Assembly (NCBI GenBank): GCA_019694555.1
Contig: JAIBBS010000068.1
Span: 1 to 38,616 of the forward strand
Length of the DNA stretch: 38,616 bases
Direction: 5' to 3'
Source: Nannocystaceae bacterium
GTDB lineage: Bacteria; Myxococcota_A; Polyangia; Nannocystales; Nannocystaceae
Under the pieces are notes generated by a model. That model was not told the origin of the DNA. It did not search any database and saw nothing but the letters and a program-made list of their open reading frames with translations. A program made the position numbers and the translations under genes. This document shows positions 14,462 to 23,460 of this stretch, piece after piece. Within the stretch, counting starts at the first letter, position 1. Each line of letters begins with the position of its first letter.

Positions 14462-16393
14462 ATGCGCCGGATCTGCCTGCTCGCCGCGTTGCCCATGGTC
14501 CTCGCGGCCACGACCGCACACGCGGCGGTGCGTCGCCTCGCCGGCGTGGGCGACCCCGATCCAGCGCACCCCGGATCGTTGGTGCACCGCTCGTGGAATC
14601 CGGCGATCTCGCCCGACGGCTTCACCGCGTTCATGATCGACACGGACGCGCTCGCCGAGGCGGTGCTGTACGACGACGACGGCACGATCGGAGCGCCGAC
14701 CGCGGTCGGCGAGATGGTCGCGTCCGGCGTGATCGAGGCGCTGGGTGATCCGATCGCGCTCGCCGGCACGGCGATCCTGATCGAGGCCGCCGCGGGCGGG
14801 CGACAGGTGCTCGTCGCGTGGGATGCGAGCAACGGCGCACGCGAGATCTTCGCGTTCGACGACACGCTGCCCGGTGGCGCGCCCGGCCACACCGTGCAGG
14901 TCGTCGGGGCCAACACCGCCGGTCAGGTGCTGCTCTTGGCCGACGACCGCGAGCTCGCGCTGGTGCAGCCCGACGGCAGCATCGCGACGGTCATCGCCAT
15001 GGGCGACGCGGTCCCGGGCACGTCCGGGCTCACGGTGTCGTCGGTGACCAACGCGTTCCTCGCCGAGGACGGTCGCATCACCGTCGCGGTGTCGAGCTTC
15101 GTCATGGTCTTCGAGTCGTTCCTGCTGCAGGGCAAGCTCGGGGCGCTGGAGAACGCCGCGTCGACGATGGATCTCGACGGCGATCAGTTTCGTGAGCTGC
15201 GCCTGCTCGGCGCCTCGCCGGCGGGCCAGGTCGTGTACAGCACGACCTCGCTCTTCGCCGACTCGAGCATGAACCGTTGGGAGGTCCGGCACGGCAGTGC
15301 CGGCGCGACCGAGGTCGCGTACAGCGCCGCGGGCGAGGACACGTCCATGGCGATCGGTTCGGGCTTCTCGATCGCGCCGTTGCACATGGAGTCGACGTAC
15401 CTGCTCGCGGACAACGACGAGCTCGCGCTCGGGACTGGCTTCACCGACGCCACCGGCGGGCTCGTGCCCGGCGTCGCGCTGTGGCACGACGGCGCATGGT
15501 TGGTGGTCGGCGCGGGCCCCGGGGCGCGGCTGTCGGGCGTCAACGATCGCGGCCAGGTGCTGTTCACCAGCGACGAGGGCGTGTCCCGCTTCACGCCCGG
15601 CAACGCACCGGACCAGCGCGTCGAGACGCTCGCGGCGGTCGACGGCATGTTCGAGGTCGGCCCCGGCGTGACGATGAGCTGCCCGTACGTGGGCGCAGCG
15701 GGGCCCAACCCGCTGCTGCCGAGCCTCGATCGCGACGGCAACGCGGTGTTCGAGGTGGGTTGGATCGACGAGCAGATGAGCGTGCAGCGCTTCGCCATGA
15801 CCACGCGACCGCGTGGCGTCGTCGATCTCGCGCTCGTGGAGATCGTCGGCGAGGCCACCGATCCCCTGCCGACCGAGCGAAGCGTGCAGCTGACGGCGAC
15901 CATCGGCAACCATGGCAGCAGCGACGCGATCGCGAAGCTCGCGATCGCAACCGACGCCGACGTGCTGTTGCCGCACGCGAACTGCAGCACGCCGCAACCC
16001 AAGCGACTGGTGTGCACGCTCGAGCAACCGATCGCCGCGGGCACCCAGGCCACCCTCGAGCAGTGGGTGCAGCTGCGGTCGGAGGCCCACGGCGAGCTGG
16101 CGCTGACGGTCACCGTCTTGCCGCTGTCGGAGGTCGAGGACGACGATCCGAGCAACGACAGCCAGCAGCTCACCATCGACCTCGACCGCGACCCCGACGA
16201 GGTCGGAGAGCCGCCCCACGGCCAAGGCTGCACCGTCGCGCCGGCGCGGGCCAGCGGGTCGATGTGGTGGCTCGCGCTGCTCGGTCTCGCGGCTGCGCGG
16301 CGTCGCGCATGCGGCAGGGCGAATGCAGCCCGAGCGTTCGTGCCGGCCGCGTCGACACGCGGCCGCGCCCCGCGGCGGCTTTCGGTACACTGA
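14462..16393 (+). CDS. Exported protein with MYXO-CTERM-like C-terminus and unusual tail
   Basis: A 643-aa exported protein with a signal peptide MRRICLLAALPMVLAATTAHA. The body (about 25-460) is beta-rich with repeated short segments such as WNPAISPDGFTAFMI and GVNDRGQVLFTSDEGV, resembling WD/PD40-type or choice-of-anchor propellers. A region near 460-560 (VDLALVEIVGEA to DDDPSNDSQQLTIDL) looks like a CARDB/DUF11-type Ig-like domain. At 589-615 lies GCTVAPARASGSMWWLALLGLAAARRR, written here in parts as GC, a hydrophobic helix and RRR. This is the MYXO-CTERM arrangement that directs lipid-linked surface sorting in myxobacteria. Such proteins normally stop right after the arginines, but this frame continues for 28 more residues to 16393. 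Confidence 0.8.
   Translation: MRRICLLAALPMVLAATTAHAAVRRLAGVGDPDPAHPGSLVHRSWNPAISPDGFTAFMIDTDALAEAVLYDDDGTIGAPTAVGEMVASGVIEALGDPIALAGTAILIEAAAGGRQVLVAWDASNGAREIFAFDDTLPGGAPGHTVQVVGANTAGQVLLLADDRELALVQPDGSIATVIAMGDAVPGTSGLTVSSVTNAFLAEDGRITVAVSSFVMVFESFLLQGKLGALENAASTMDLDGDQFRELRLLGASPAGQVVYSTTSLFADSSMNRWEVRHGSAGATEVAYSAAGEDTSMAIGSGFSIAPLHMESTYLLADNDELALGTGFTDATGGLVPGVALWHDGAWLVVGAGPGARLSGVNDRGQVLFTSDEGVSRFTPGNAPDQRVETLAAVDGMFEVGPGVTMSCPYVGAAGPNPLLPSLDRDGNAVFEVGWIDEQMSVQRFAMTTRPRGVVDLALVEIVGEATDPLPTERSVQLTATIGNHGSSDAIAKLAIATDADVLLPHANCSTPQPKRLVCTLEQPIAAGTQATLEQWVQLRSEAHGELALTVTVLPLSEVEDDDPSNDSQQLTIDLDRDPDEVGEPPHGQGCTVAPARASGSMWWLALLGLAAARRRACGRANAARAFVPAASTRGRAPRRLSVH
16344..16365 (+). terminator. 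Strong hairpin inside the predicted tail of the MYXO-CTERM-like gene
   Basis: Nine-base arms (CGGCCGCGT and ACGCGGCCG) enclose a CGAC loop, shortly before the next gene's -10 box. It looks like an intergenic terminator although the upstream frame still reads through it. Confidence 0.5.
16386..16391 (+). promoter_or_regulatory. Candidate -10 box TACACT for the cyclase gene
   Basis: A TAnnnT hexamer lies 8 nt before the ATG at 16400. No Shine-Dalgarno is present, so a leaderless mRNA is possible. Confidence 0.45.
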
Positions 16394-16399
16394 CACGCG

Positions 16400-17560
16400 A
16401 TGATCGACGTCGAGCCGCTGTTCGACTGGCTCGTGGACGGAACCCCCGGCGCCACCACGCCGGCGCAGGTGGTCGAGCGCTTGTGTCGCGGCGCGATCGA
16501 AGCCGGCATCCCGCTGGCGCGCACCGAGGCGTTCGTGCGCACGCTGCATCCGCAGATCGTCGGACGCAGCTTCCTGTGGCGTCCGGGCGAGCCGGTGCAG
16601 GTGCGCGAGAACACCTACGCGTATCTGTCGTCGCCGGCGTTCGCCAACGGGCCGGTCGGTGCGGTGTTCCGCAGCGGACAACCCGGGCGCTTCCGGCTCG
16701 ACCGCGGTGAGGGCGGCGGCATGTTCGGGCTCGACGAGCTCGCGCGCGAGGGCGTGACCGACTACCTCGCCGGACCGCTGCGGTTCATGAACGGTCAAGT
16801 CCACGCGATCACCTTCGCGACCGCGGCCGCCGGTGGCTTCACCGACGAGGCCGTCGCCGCGCTGATGCGGCTGCTGCGACCGCTGTCGCGCGTGGCCGAG
16901 ATCCTCGCGCTGTCGCGCACCGCGGCCAACCTGCTCAACACCTACGTCGGCCACGATGCGGGCGAGCGCATCCTCGCGGGCAAGATCCAGCGCGGCGACT
17001 CGGACACGATCCACGCGGCGCTGTGGTTCTCCGACCTGCGCGACTTCACGCGGCTGTCGAACACGGTGCCGCCGGCCGAGCTCGTGCGCGTGCTCAACGA
17101 TCTGTTCGACTGTCAGGTCCCGGCGATCGAGCGCCACGGCGGCGAGGTGCTCAAGTTCATGGGCGACGGCCTGCTGGCGATCTTCCCGCTGCCGCCCGAT
17201 GCCGATCCCGGCAAGGTCACCGCCGACGTCCTCGCCGCCGCGGGCGAGGCCTACACGGCCCTCGACGCGCTCAACCTCGAGCGCAGCGCGGTCGGGCGCG
17301 ATCCGATCCGCTTCGGGCTGGCGCTGCACATCGGCGAGGTCGCGTACGGCAACATCGGCGGCTCGGGCCGGCTCGATTTCACGTGCATCGGTCCGGCGGT
17401 GAACCTGGCCGCGCGGCTCGAGGCGCTGTCGTCGAAGCTGGGCACGCCGATGATCCTGTCCGAGGCCTTCGCGCGCGCATGCACGTGCGCCGTGCGCTCG
17501 CTCGGGCACTTCGAGCTCAAGGGCCTCGACGCGCCTGCGGAGGCGTTCGCACCACCATGA
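16400..17560 (+). CDS. Class III adenylate/guanylate cyclase
   Basis: A 386-aa soluble protein. The N-terminal half (about 1-170) looks like a GAF-type sensor region. The catalytic domain (about 200-370) is class III: metal-binding aspartates D212 (FSDLRDF) and D256 (MGDG), purine-contacting K252 (LKFMGD) and D326 (LDFTCIG), and transition-state residues N335 and R339 (VNLAARLE). All catalytic positions are present on one chain, so it should act as a homodimer. The Lys/Asp pair favours ATP, hence cAMP, though this is inferred. No transmembrane segment is seen. Its stop overlaps the next start as ATGA at 17557-17560, coupling it to a lipoprotein. Confidence 0.9.
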   Translation: MIDVEPLFDWLVDGTPGATTPAQVVERLCRGAIEAGIPLARTEAFVRTLHPQIVGRSFLWRPGEPVQVRENTYAYLSSPAFANGPVGAVFRSGQPGRFRLDRGEGGGMFGLDELAREGVTDYLAGPLRFMNGQVHAITFATAAAGGFTDEAVAALMRLLRPLSRVAEILALSRTAANLLNTYVGHDAGERILAGKIQRGDSDTIHAALWFSDLRDFTRLSNTVPPAELVRVLNDLFDCQVPAIERHGGEVLKFMGDGLLAIFPLPPDADPGKVTADVLAAAGEAYTALDALNLERSAVGRDPIRFGLALHIGEVAYGNIGGSGRLDFTCIGPAVNLAARLEALSSKLGTPMILSEAFARACTCAVRSLGHFELKGLDAPAEAFAPP

Positions 17561-18720
17561 GCGCGCGCGCGCGGCACGTCGCGATCGTTGCGATGGGCCT
17601 GATCGCGTGCGGTCGCGGGACCGCGACGCCGACGACCGCGACACCGGAGGCCGCGCCGCGCGAAGCCGGCCCCGCGGAAGCTGGCCCCGCGACGGTGGAG
17701 CCGGCAGCACCGCCGCCGGTGGCCGCACCCATGGATCGGCTGGTGCCGGTGCGCTTCGCATCGCGCGATCCGGAGCTGCCGTGGTTCGCGCGCCGTGTGG
17801 CCGAGCGCCAGGCCGCGCTGACGGCCTGCGCCGAGGCCGAGCTGCAGCGTGAGACGCCCGTCGGCTTCGTGCACGCGCGCTTCGACGCGCCGGTGCCCCA
17901 AGACGCCCATGGCGACGTCGCGGTGACGCCGGTCGTCGCCGGCGTGGGCTCGTCAGCGCTGCACGCGTGTGTTCGCGAGGCGCTGGCCGAGCTGCAGCTG
18001 CCCGCGCGCCACGGCATGGCGCCGCGGCAGCAGCTCGCGTTCGAGGTCGCGCTGCGCGTCGGACCCGAGCCGCCCGAGGCCACGGCCCAGCCCGATCACG
18101 GCGACGCGCTCGTGCTCGACGACGACGGCACGTGCGCGTGGGTGTCGGACCCGCCGTGCGCGCCGCACAAGAGCTGTCTCGCGCCGGAGCGCCGCGCGAC
18201 CCGCTGCCCGCACGCGTGGGGCTTGCAGCTCGACCCGTCGCCGCGCCCCGCGTCGCATCGCGGGATCTTCCTGACGCGCCCCTGCGCCGACGCGCCCGCC
18301 CACGATTGCACCCTCGCGTTCGAGCGCGACGGCGATCGCTGTTCGACGTGGCTGCGCCGCGGACCGCAGGGCGAGCCGCACGACGTCCTCGCGATGCCGT
18401 GCGTGGAGCTCGAGCGACTGTGGCACCACACGCAACGGCGGGCGATGAAGTCCGCCGCGCGACGCCAGGCCGCGTCGGCCGGACCCGCCGACGGTGCGGT
18501 GGTGTTGTCGGCCTCGCGCATCGAGCCGGGATGGCGCTCCTATCGCGTGGCGCAGTGGCACCACGCCGTCGATGCCGTCACCGATGTCGAGCTGACATGG
18601 TTCGAGTGGGCCCTCGCGGTGCGCGGCCACGCGCTGGGCCTGCCGGTCGTGGCAGCGATGGGCTTCGATCCGACGGCGGCGGCCCCGACCGCCCCCGAGG
18701 GCGCCCCGCCACCGTGGTGA
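17557..18720 (+). CDS. Lipoprotein coupled to the cyclase, unknown function
   Basis: A 387-aa protein with a short signal peptide and lipobox Cys18 (GLIAC). A Pro/Ala-rich linker runs to about residue 60. Residues about 65-170 (PELPWFARRVAERQAALTACAEA and LHACVREALAEL) resemble the small exported domains common in myxobacteria that carry a disulfide-ready cysteine pair and occur in TonB/AgmX-like contexts. The C-terminal part (180-330) contains several further cysteines (CAWVSDPPCAPHKSC, RPCADAPAHDC), so it is probably oxidised outside the cytoplasm. The start ATG overlaps the cyclase stop. What links a cytosolic cyclase to an exported lipoprotein is unknown. Confidence 0.75.
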   Translation: MSARARHVAIVAMGLIACGRGTATPTTATPEAAPREAGPAEAGPATVEPAAPPPVAAPMDRLVPVRFASRDPELPWFARRVAERQAALTACAEAELQRETPVGFVHARFDAPVPQDAHGDVAVTPVVAGVGSSALHACVREALAELQLPARHGMAPRQQLAFEVALRVGPEPPEATAQPDHGDALVLDDDGTCAWVSDPPCAPHKSCLAPERRATRCPHAWGLQLDPSPRPASHRGIFLTRPCADAPAHDCTLAFERDGDRCSTWLRRGPQGEPHDVLAMPCVELERLWHHTQRRAMKSAARRQAASAGPADGAVVLSASRIEPGWRSYRVAQWHHAVDAVTDVELTWFEWALAVRGHALGLPVVAAMGFDPTAAAPTAPEGAPPPW

Positions 18721-18807
18721 GCCGATTTACGGTTCGCGACCGCGAATTCATCCGCGCGCTGCCTCTTCTCACGTGGCGAGCGCCGCGACATTCGCGGTCT
18801 TCGGCAG

Positions 18808-18836
18808 TATGCTGCGCCCCGAACCCGTTTCAGGAG
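18808..18836 (+). promoter_or_regulatory. Candidate -10 box and Shine-Dalgarno for the peroxiredoxin gene
   Basis: TATGCT at 18808-18813 could be a -10 element. AGGAG at 18832-18836, 8 nt before the ATG at 18845, is a clear ribosome binding site and decides that start over an in-frame codon at 18773. Confidence 0.55.
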
Positions 18837-18844
18837 CATCGAGC

Positions 18845-19477
18845 ATGGCCATCCGCTTGGGCGACATTGCCCCAGACTTCACCGCTGAATCGACCGCCGG
18901 CACCATCCGCTTCCACGAGTGGCTGGGCTCGAGCTGGGGCATCCTGTTCTCGCATCCGAAGGACTTCACGCCGGTGTGCACCACCGAGCTGGGCGCGGTC
19001 GCGAAGCTCAAGCCCGAGTTCGACAAGCGCAACGTCAAGGTCGTGGGTCTGTCGGTCGACTCGGTCGCGGATCACGATCGCTGGAAGGGCGACATCGAGG
19101 AGACCCAGGGTGTCGGCCTCAACTTCCCGCTGCTCGGCGACCCCGATCGCAAAATCTCGCAGCTGTACGACATGATCCACCCCAACGCGAACGACACGCT
19201 GACGGTGCGATCGGTGTTCGTGATCGGGCCCGACAAGAAGGTCAAGCTGACCATCACGTACCCGGCGAGCACCGGGCGCAACTTCGACGAGATCCTGCGC
19301 GTGATCGACTCGCTGCAGCTGACCGCGCAGCACAGCGTCGCGACGCCGGTGAACTGGCAGCACGGTCAGGACGTGATCATCGTGCCGAGCCTCAGCGACG
19401 AGGATGCGAAGAAGAAGTTCCCCGGCGGCTGGAAGACGCTCAAGCCGTACCTGCGCGTGGTGCCGCAGCCGAAGTGA
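18845..19477 (+). CDS. 1-Cys peroxiredoxin (Prx6 type)
   Basis: A 210-aa cytosolic thiol peroxidase that reduces hydrogen peroxide and organic hydroperoxides. The peroxidatic site is PKDFTPVCTTE with C45 and T42. C45 is the only cysteine in the protein, so there is no resolving Cys and an outside thiol donor is required. The length and the C-terminal extension (about 150-210, WQHGQDVIIVPSLSDEDAKKKFPGG) match the Prx6 subfamily with its 1-cysPrx_C domain. The start at 18845 is supported by AGGAG 8 nt upstream. It is convergent with the ECF sigma gene. Confidence 0.95.
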   Translation: MAIRLGDIAPDFTAESTAGTIRFHEWLGSSWGILFSHPKDFTPVCTTELGAVAKLKPEFDKRNVKVVGLSVDSVADHDRWKGDIEETQGVGLNFPLLGDPDRKISQLYDMIHPNANDTLTVRSVFVIGPDKKVKLTITYPASTGRNFDEILRVIDSLQLTAQHSVATPVNWQHGQDVIIVPSLSDEDAKKKFPGGWKTLKPYLRVVPQPK

Positions 19478-19502
19478 CGCCCGCCGGGGACGACGGGGCG
19501 TC
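19476..19502. terminator. Hairpin at the peroxiredoxin stop, between convergent genes
   Basis: GACGCCC (19476-19482) pairs with GGGCGTC (19496-19502) around a 13-base loop, overlapping the stop codon. It may serve as a weak terminator. Confidence 0.35.
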
Positions 19503-19522
19503 GCGCACGCGCAGACGCTCCG

Positions 19523-20137
19523 TCAGCCCTCGGCCGCGAGCTTGCGCAGGCGTTCCTTCACCCGCTCGAAGCGCTTGCGCAGCATCGCGGAGGTCTTGGC
19601 CACGTCGTCGTCGCCCGCGTCGGGGTTGTCGGCGAGAAAGACCCGCGCGATGTCCTGCCACGAGAGCCGACGATCGACGCGCAGGATCAGCAACGTGCGA
19701 TCGTCGGGCTCGAGCTGCTCGCGCAGACGATCGGCGCGTGAGCCCTCGTCGGTGCGGGCGAGCATCGCGGTGGTGCGGACCTGCACCGCGAGCTCCTGCA
19801 GCTCGTGCGAACCGGTGATCGCGACCTTGATGCGACGGCGCTCCGGATCCCGCGACAGTCGCGACAGCGCGTGCCGAGCGAGGGTGTACGACCACGTGCG
19901 GAAGCTCGACGCCCAGCGGAAGCGCGGCAGCCCGCGCCAGACGTCCTCGCACCACAGCGAGAACGCATCGGTCGCGTCGACCTCGCTCTTGGTCATCGCG
20001 AGCAGGTAGCCGAGCACCTCGGGGCCGTAGCCCTTGACCGCGGCGGTGACGGCCTCGGCGAAGCTGGCCGCGTCGCAGTGGCCGCGGATGTCCGCTTCCA
20101 GCCGTTCGCGCACGTCGTCGTCCATGCCGCCGTGCAT
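19523..20137 (-). CDS. ECF-type RNA polymerase sigma factor
   Basis: A 204-aa protein. Region 2 lies at about 45-100, with DAFSLWCEDVWRGLPRFRW followed by SSFRTWSYTLARHALSR, the usual core-binding and -10 recognition helices. Region 4 lies at about 143-200 (LEPDDRTLLILRVDRRLSWQDIARVF then LRKRFERVKERLRKL), giving the -35 helix-turn-helix. The linker between them is longer than in most ECFs, as is common in myxobacterial subgroups. There is no anti-sigma gene beside it: the upstream neighbour is divergent and the downstream one convergent. The start at 20137 is uncertain; an ATG at 20125 would also serve. Confidence 0.85.
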   Translation of the reverse strand: MHGGMDDDVRERLEADIRGHCDAASFAEAVTAAVKGYGPEVLGYLLAMTKSEVDATDAFSLWCEDVWRGLPRFRWASSFRTWSYTLARHALSRLSRDPERRRIKVAITGSHELQELAVQVRTTAMLARTDEGSRADRLREQLEPDDRTLLILRVDRRLSWQDIARVFLADNPDAGDDDVAKTSAMLRKRFERVKERLRKLAAEG

Positions 20138-20207
20138 GATCGCCGATGCCGCGGCCGCGCGCGAGGGCGCGCGGCGCGGCTGCTCCCCGCGGCCCCGACG
20201 AGGGTGG

Positions 20208-20213
20208 TAGGCT
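20208..20213 (+). promoter_or_regulatory. Candidate -10 box TAGGCT for the 67-aa protein gene
   Basis: A TAnnnT hexamer lies 10 nt before the ATG at 20224, with no Shine-Dalgarno between. Confidence 0.4.
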
Positions 20214-20223
20214 CGGGCCCGCG

Positions 20224-20427
20224 ATGAAGGGCACCGCCGAGCTGGTTCGGGTCAAGCAGGCGATGGCGTGGATCGAGCAGCAGCGCGCGATCCACCTCAA
20301 GGCAGCCATGCCCAAGGGCGAGCCGGTGGAGCTCTCCGCCGCGGAGGCGCGCCGTTTCGCCGAGCAGCTCAGCAAGCTGGCGGACGTGCTCGAGAGCCTG
20401 CAGGCGGCGGACGCGGCCGACGACTGA
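20224..20427 (+). CDS. Small helical protein of 67 residues
   Basis: A short, soluble, strongly alpha-helical protein starting MKGTAELVRVKQAMAWIEQQ and ending in an acidic tail. Two amphipathic helices (about 4-27 and 36-60) are separated by PKGEPVEL, suggesting a helical hairpin or dimer. An upstream in-frame ATG at 20146 would add a low-quality Arg/Pro-rich stretch and is rejected. The gene lies between the ECF sigma gene (divergent) and the FKBP lipoprotein (same strand, 45 nt downstream). The family is not recognised. Confidence 0.65.
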   Translation: MKGTAELVRVKQAMAWIEQQRAIHLKAAMPKGEPVELSAAEARRFAEQLSKLADVLESLQAADAADD

Positions 20428-20434
20428 CCCCGGC

Positions 20435-20464
20435 TCGACAAGCCCGCGGCGCTGGCCGTACAGT
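20435..20464 (+). promoter_or_regulatory. Best sigma-70-like promoter in the window, for the FKBP lipoprotein
   Basis: TCGACA (20435-20440, 5 of 6 matches to TTGACA), 18-base spacer and TACAGT (20459-20464), then 8 nt to the GTG start at 20473. The geometry predicts a transcript starting at or next to the start codon. Confidence 0.55.
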
Positions 20465-20472
20465 CCGGCCCC

Positions 20473-21786
<1,314 letters not shown>

Positions 21787-21797
21787 GCGGTCGCGGG

Positions 21798-23393
21798 TCA
21801 GCCGCCGATCGCCACGTCGCCCGCGGGCAGCTCGCCCGGCATGTCGCCCAGCGGCATGGGGTTGCCGTAGCCGAGCTGGCCGTCGGCGGCCGCACCCCAG
21901 CAGCGCACGCGACCGCCGTCGAGCCGTGCACAGCTGTGATCGCCACCGGTCGCGATGCCCAGCAGCGTCGCGCCGACGCCGTCGTCGACGTTCACCGCCG
22001 GGATCGCAGTGGGCAGGCTCGCCTCGGTGTCGCCGAGATCCATCGTGCTGCCCTGCCCCAGCTTGCCGCCGGTGCCGTCGCCCCAGCACTTGACCGCACC
22101 GTCGTCGACCAGCGCGCAGGTGTGCGCGCGACCGGCATCGATCGCAACCGCGGCGCCGCCCAGCGCCACGCGCAGATCGCCGAGTGATTCGTCGTCGCCC
22201 ACGTCGGCGGTGTCGCCATAGCCGAGCCGACCGTTGGCGCCGAAGCCCCAGCAGGTCACGTCACCGCCGGGCTCGAGCACCGCGCAGGTGTGCTGCGAGC
22301 CGGCGACCAGGATGCGCACGTCGCCGCCCAGGTCGACCTCGATCGACGCGCTGGCGGGCTCGTCGTCGCCGATGTCCTGCATCGAGTCGCCGTTGCCGAG
22401 GATGCCGTGCACCGAGTCGCCGAAGCAGCGCACGCGGGCGTTGTCGTTGACGACACAGGTGTGGCCCGCGCCCGCGGCCACCGCGACCACCGGCTCGCCC
22501 AGCGGCACCTGACCCTGGGCGATCGGCGTGTTGTTGCCGCCGACGTTCATGGTGCTGCCGTAGCCGAGCTTGCCCGCGGTGCCCTCGCCCCAGCAGTACA
22601 GCGCACCGTCGTCGATCACCGCGCACGCATGGGTGCCGCCGGCCGCGAGGTCGACCACGTTGGCGGGCAACGGCAGCGGCCCCGCGGTCGCGGGCGTCTC
22701 GTCGTCGCCGATGTCCTCTTCGACCGCGGGCCCGTAGCCGAGGCGCCCGTGATCGACGAAGCCCCAGCAGTACACCTGACCGTTGCGCCGCAGGGCGCAG
22801 CTGAACGCGGTGCCCAGCGCGAGCTCGAGGACCGCGCCGCCGACGTCGACGTCGGCTCGACCGTCGGGGGTCTCGTCGTCGCCGATGGTCTCCAGCGTGG
22901 CGAGGCCGGTCTTGCCGTGGTCGCCGGCGCCCCAGCATCGCACCGCGCCGCTGTGCAGCAGTGCACAGCTGTGATCGCTGCCGACCGCGATCGCGGCGGC
23001 GCCGGGCGACAGCGTGCAATCGGCCTCGCAGCCCTGATCGGGACCGTCGCTCGGTGGGTCGCACTGCTCGGCGCCTTCGACGTCGCCGTTGCCACACACG
23101 GTGCTGCAGATGCCGTTGTCACAGGACAGGTTGTCGTGACACATCGTGCCGTCGCAGGGACAACCGACGTTGCCCGGCGGGCAGTCGACCGGACCCGAGC
23201 TGCCGCTGCCGCTGCCGCCGTCGCTGCTGCCCGAGGCCGTCACCGCCGAGCCGCCGGCGCTCGAGCTCGAGCTGCCGTCGCTGCCGGCCGTCGACGCCGC
23301 GACCGAGTCGGCGCTGCCGCCTGCGTTGCCGCTGCTGTCGAAGTTGCAGCCGAGCAGCAGGACACAGGTGCCGATGCGGAGCGAGCGCTGCAT
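21798..23393 (-). CDS. RCC1-propeller lipoprotein with Cys-paired blades
   Basis: A 531-aa lipoprotein with lipobox Cys16 (LLLGC), then a Ser/Gly linker (to about 68) and a short Cys-rich module (about 69-127) with CPPGNVGCPCDG and CGNGDVEGAEQCD. Residues 130-531 hold seven RCC1-type repeats, each with the pattern H-x-C-A-x8-9-C-W-G-x5-G-x-L-G. Seven repeats fit one seven-bladed propeller. Nearly every blade has the same two cysteines, placed to form a disulfide in the periplasm or outside the cell. Such exported RCC1 proteins are common in Nannocystaceae, and their ligands are unknown. It is convergent with the FKBP gene, with an 11-nt gap. Confidence 0.9.
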   Translation of the reverse strand: MQRSLRIGTCVLLLGCNFDSSGNAGGSADSVAASTAGSDGSSSSSAGGSAVTASGSSDGGSGSGSSGPVDCPPGNVGCPCDGTMCHDNLSCDNGICSTVCGNGDVEGAEQCDPPSDGPDQGCEADCTLSPGAAAIAVGSDHSCALLHSGAVRCWGAGDHGKTGLATLETIGDDETPDGRADVDVGGAVLELALGTAFSCALRRNGQVYCWGFVDHGRLGYGPAVEEDIGDDETPATAGPLPLPANVVDLAAGGTHACAVIDDGALYCWGEGTAGKLGYGSTMNVGGNNTPIAQGQVPLGEPVVAVAAGAGHTCVVNDNARVRCFGDSVHGILGNGDSMQDIGDDEPASASIEVDLGGDVRILVAGSQHTCAVLEPGGDVTCWGFGANGRLGYGDTADVGDDESLGDLRVALGGAAVAIDAGRAHTCALVDDGAVKCWGDGTGGKLGQGSTMDLGDTEASLPTAIPAVNVDDGVGATLLGIATGGDHSCARLDGGRVRCWGAAADGQLGYGNPMPLGDMPGELPAGDVAIGG

Positions 23394-23405
23394 CTGGGAC
23401 CCACG

Positions 23406-23411
23406 AGTCTA
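23406..23411 (-). promoter_or_regulatory. Candidate -10 box TAGACT for the RCC1 lipoprotein gene
   Basis: A minus-strand TAnnnT hexamer lies 12 nt before the ATG at 23393. Confidence 0.45.
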
Positions 23412-23443
23412 TCAGCGCACGGGCGCCGTGGGGCCCCCCGCGC

Positions 23444-23449
23444 TATGAT
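23444..23449 (+). promoter_or_regulatory. Candidate -10 box TATGAT for arfB
   Basis: TATGAT (5 of 6 matches to TATAAT) lies 11 nt before the ATG at 23461. No Shine-Dalgarno is present. Confidence 0.45.
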
Positions 23450-23460
23450 GCGCGCCCGCC

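Noticed and set aside
8087..17761. Very long antisense frames, e.g. 10429-14916 (-), 14249-17761 (-) and 8087-10357 (-)
   Set aside because: They mirror real genes on the other strand and arise from the codon bias of GC-rich DNA; their proteins are low-complexity and have no signal peptides or motifs, unlike the genes they overlap.
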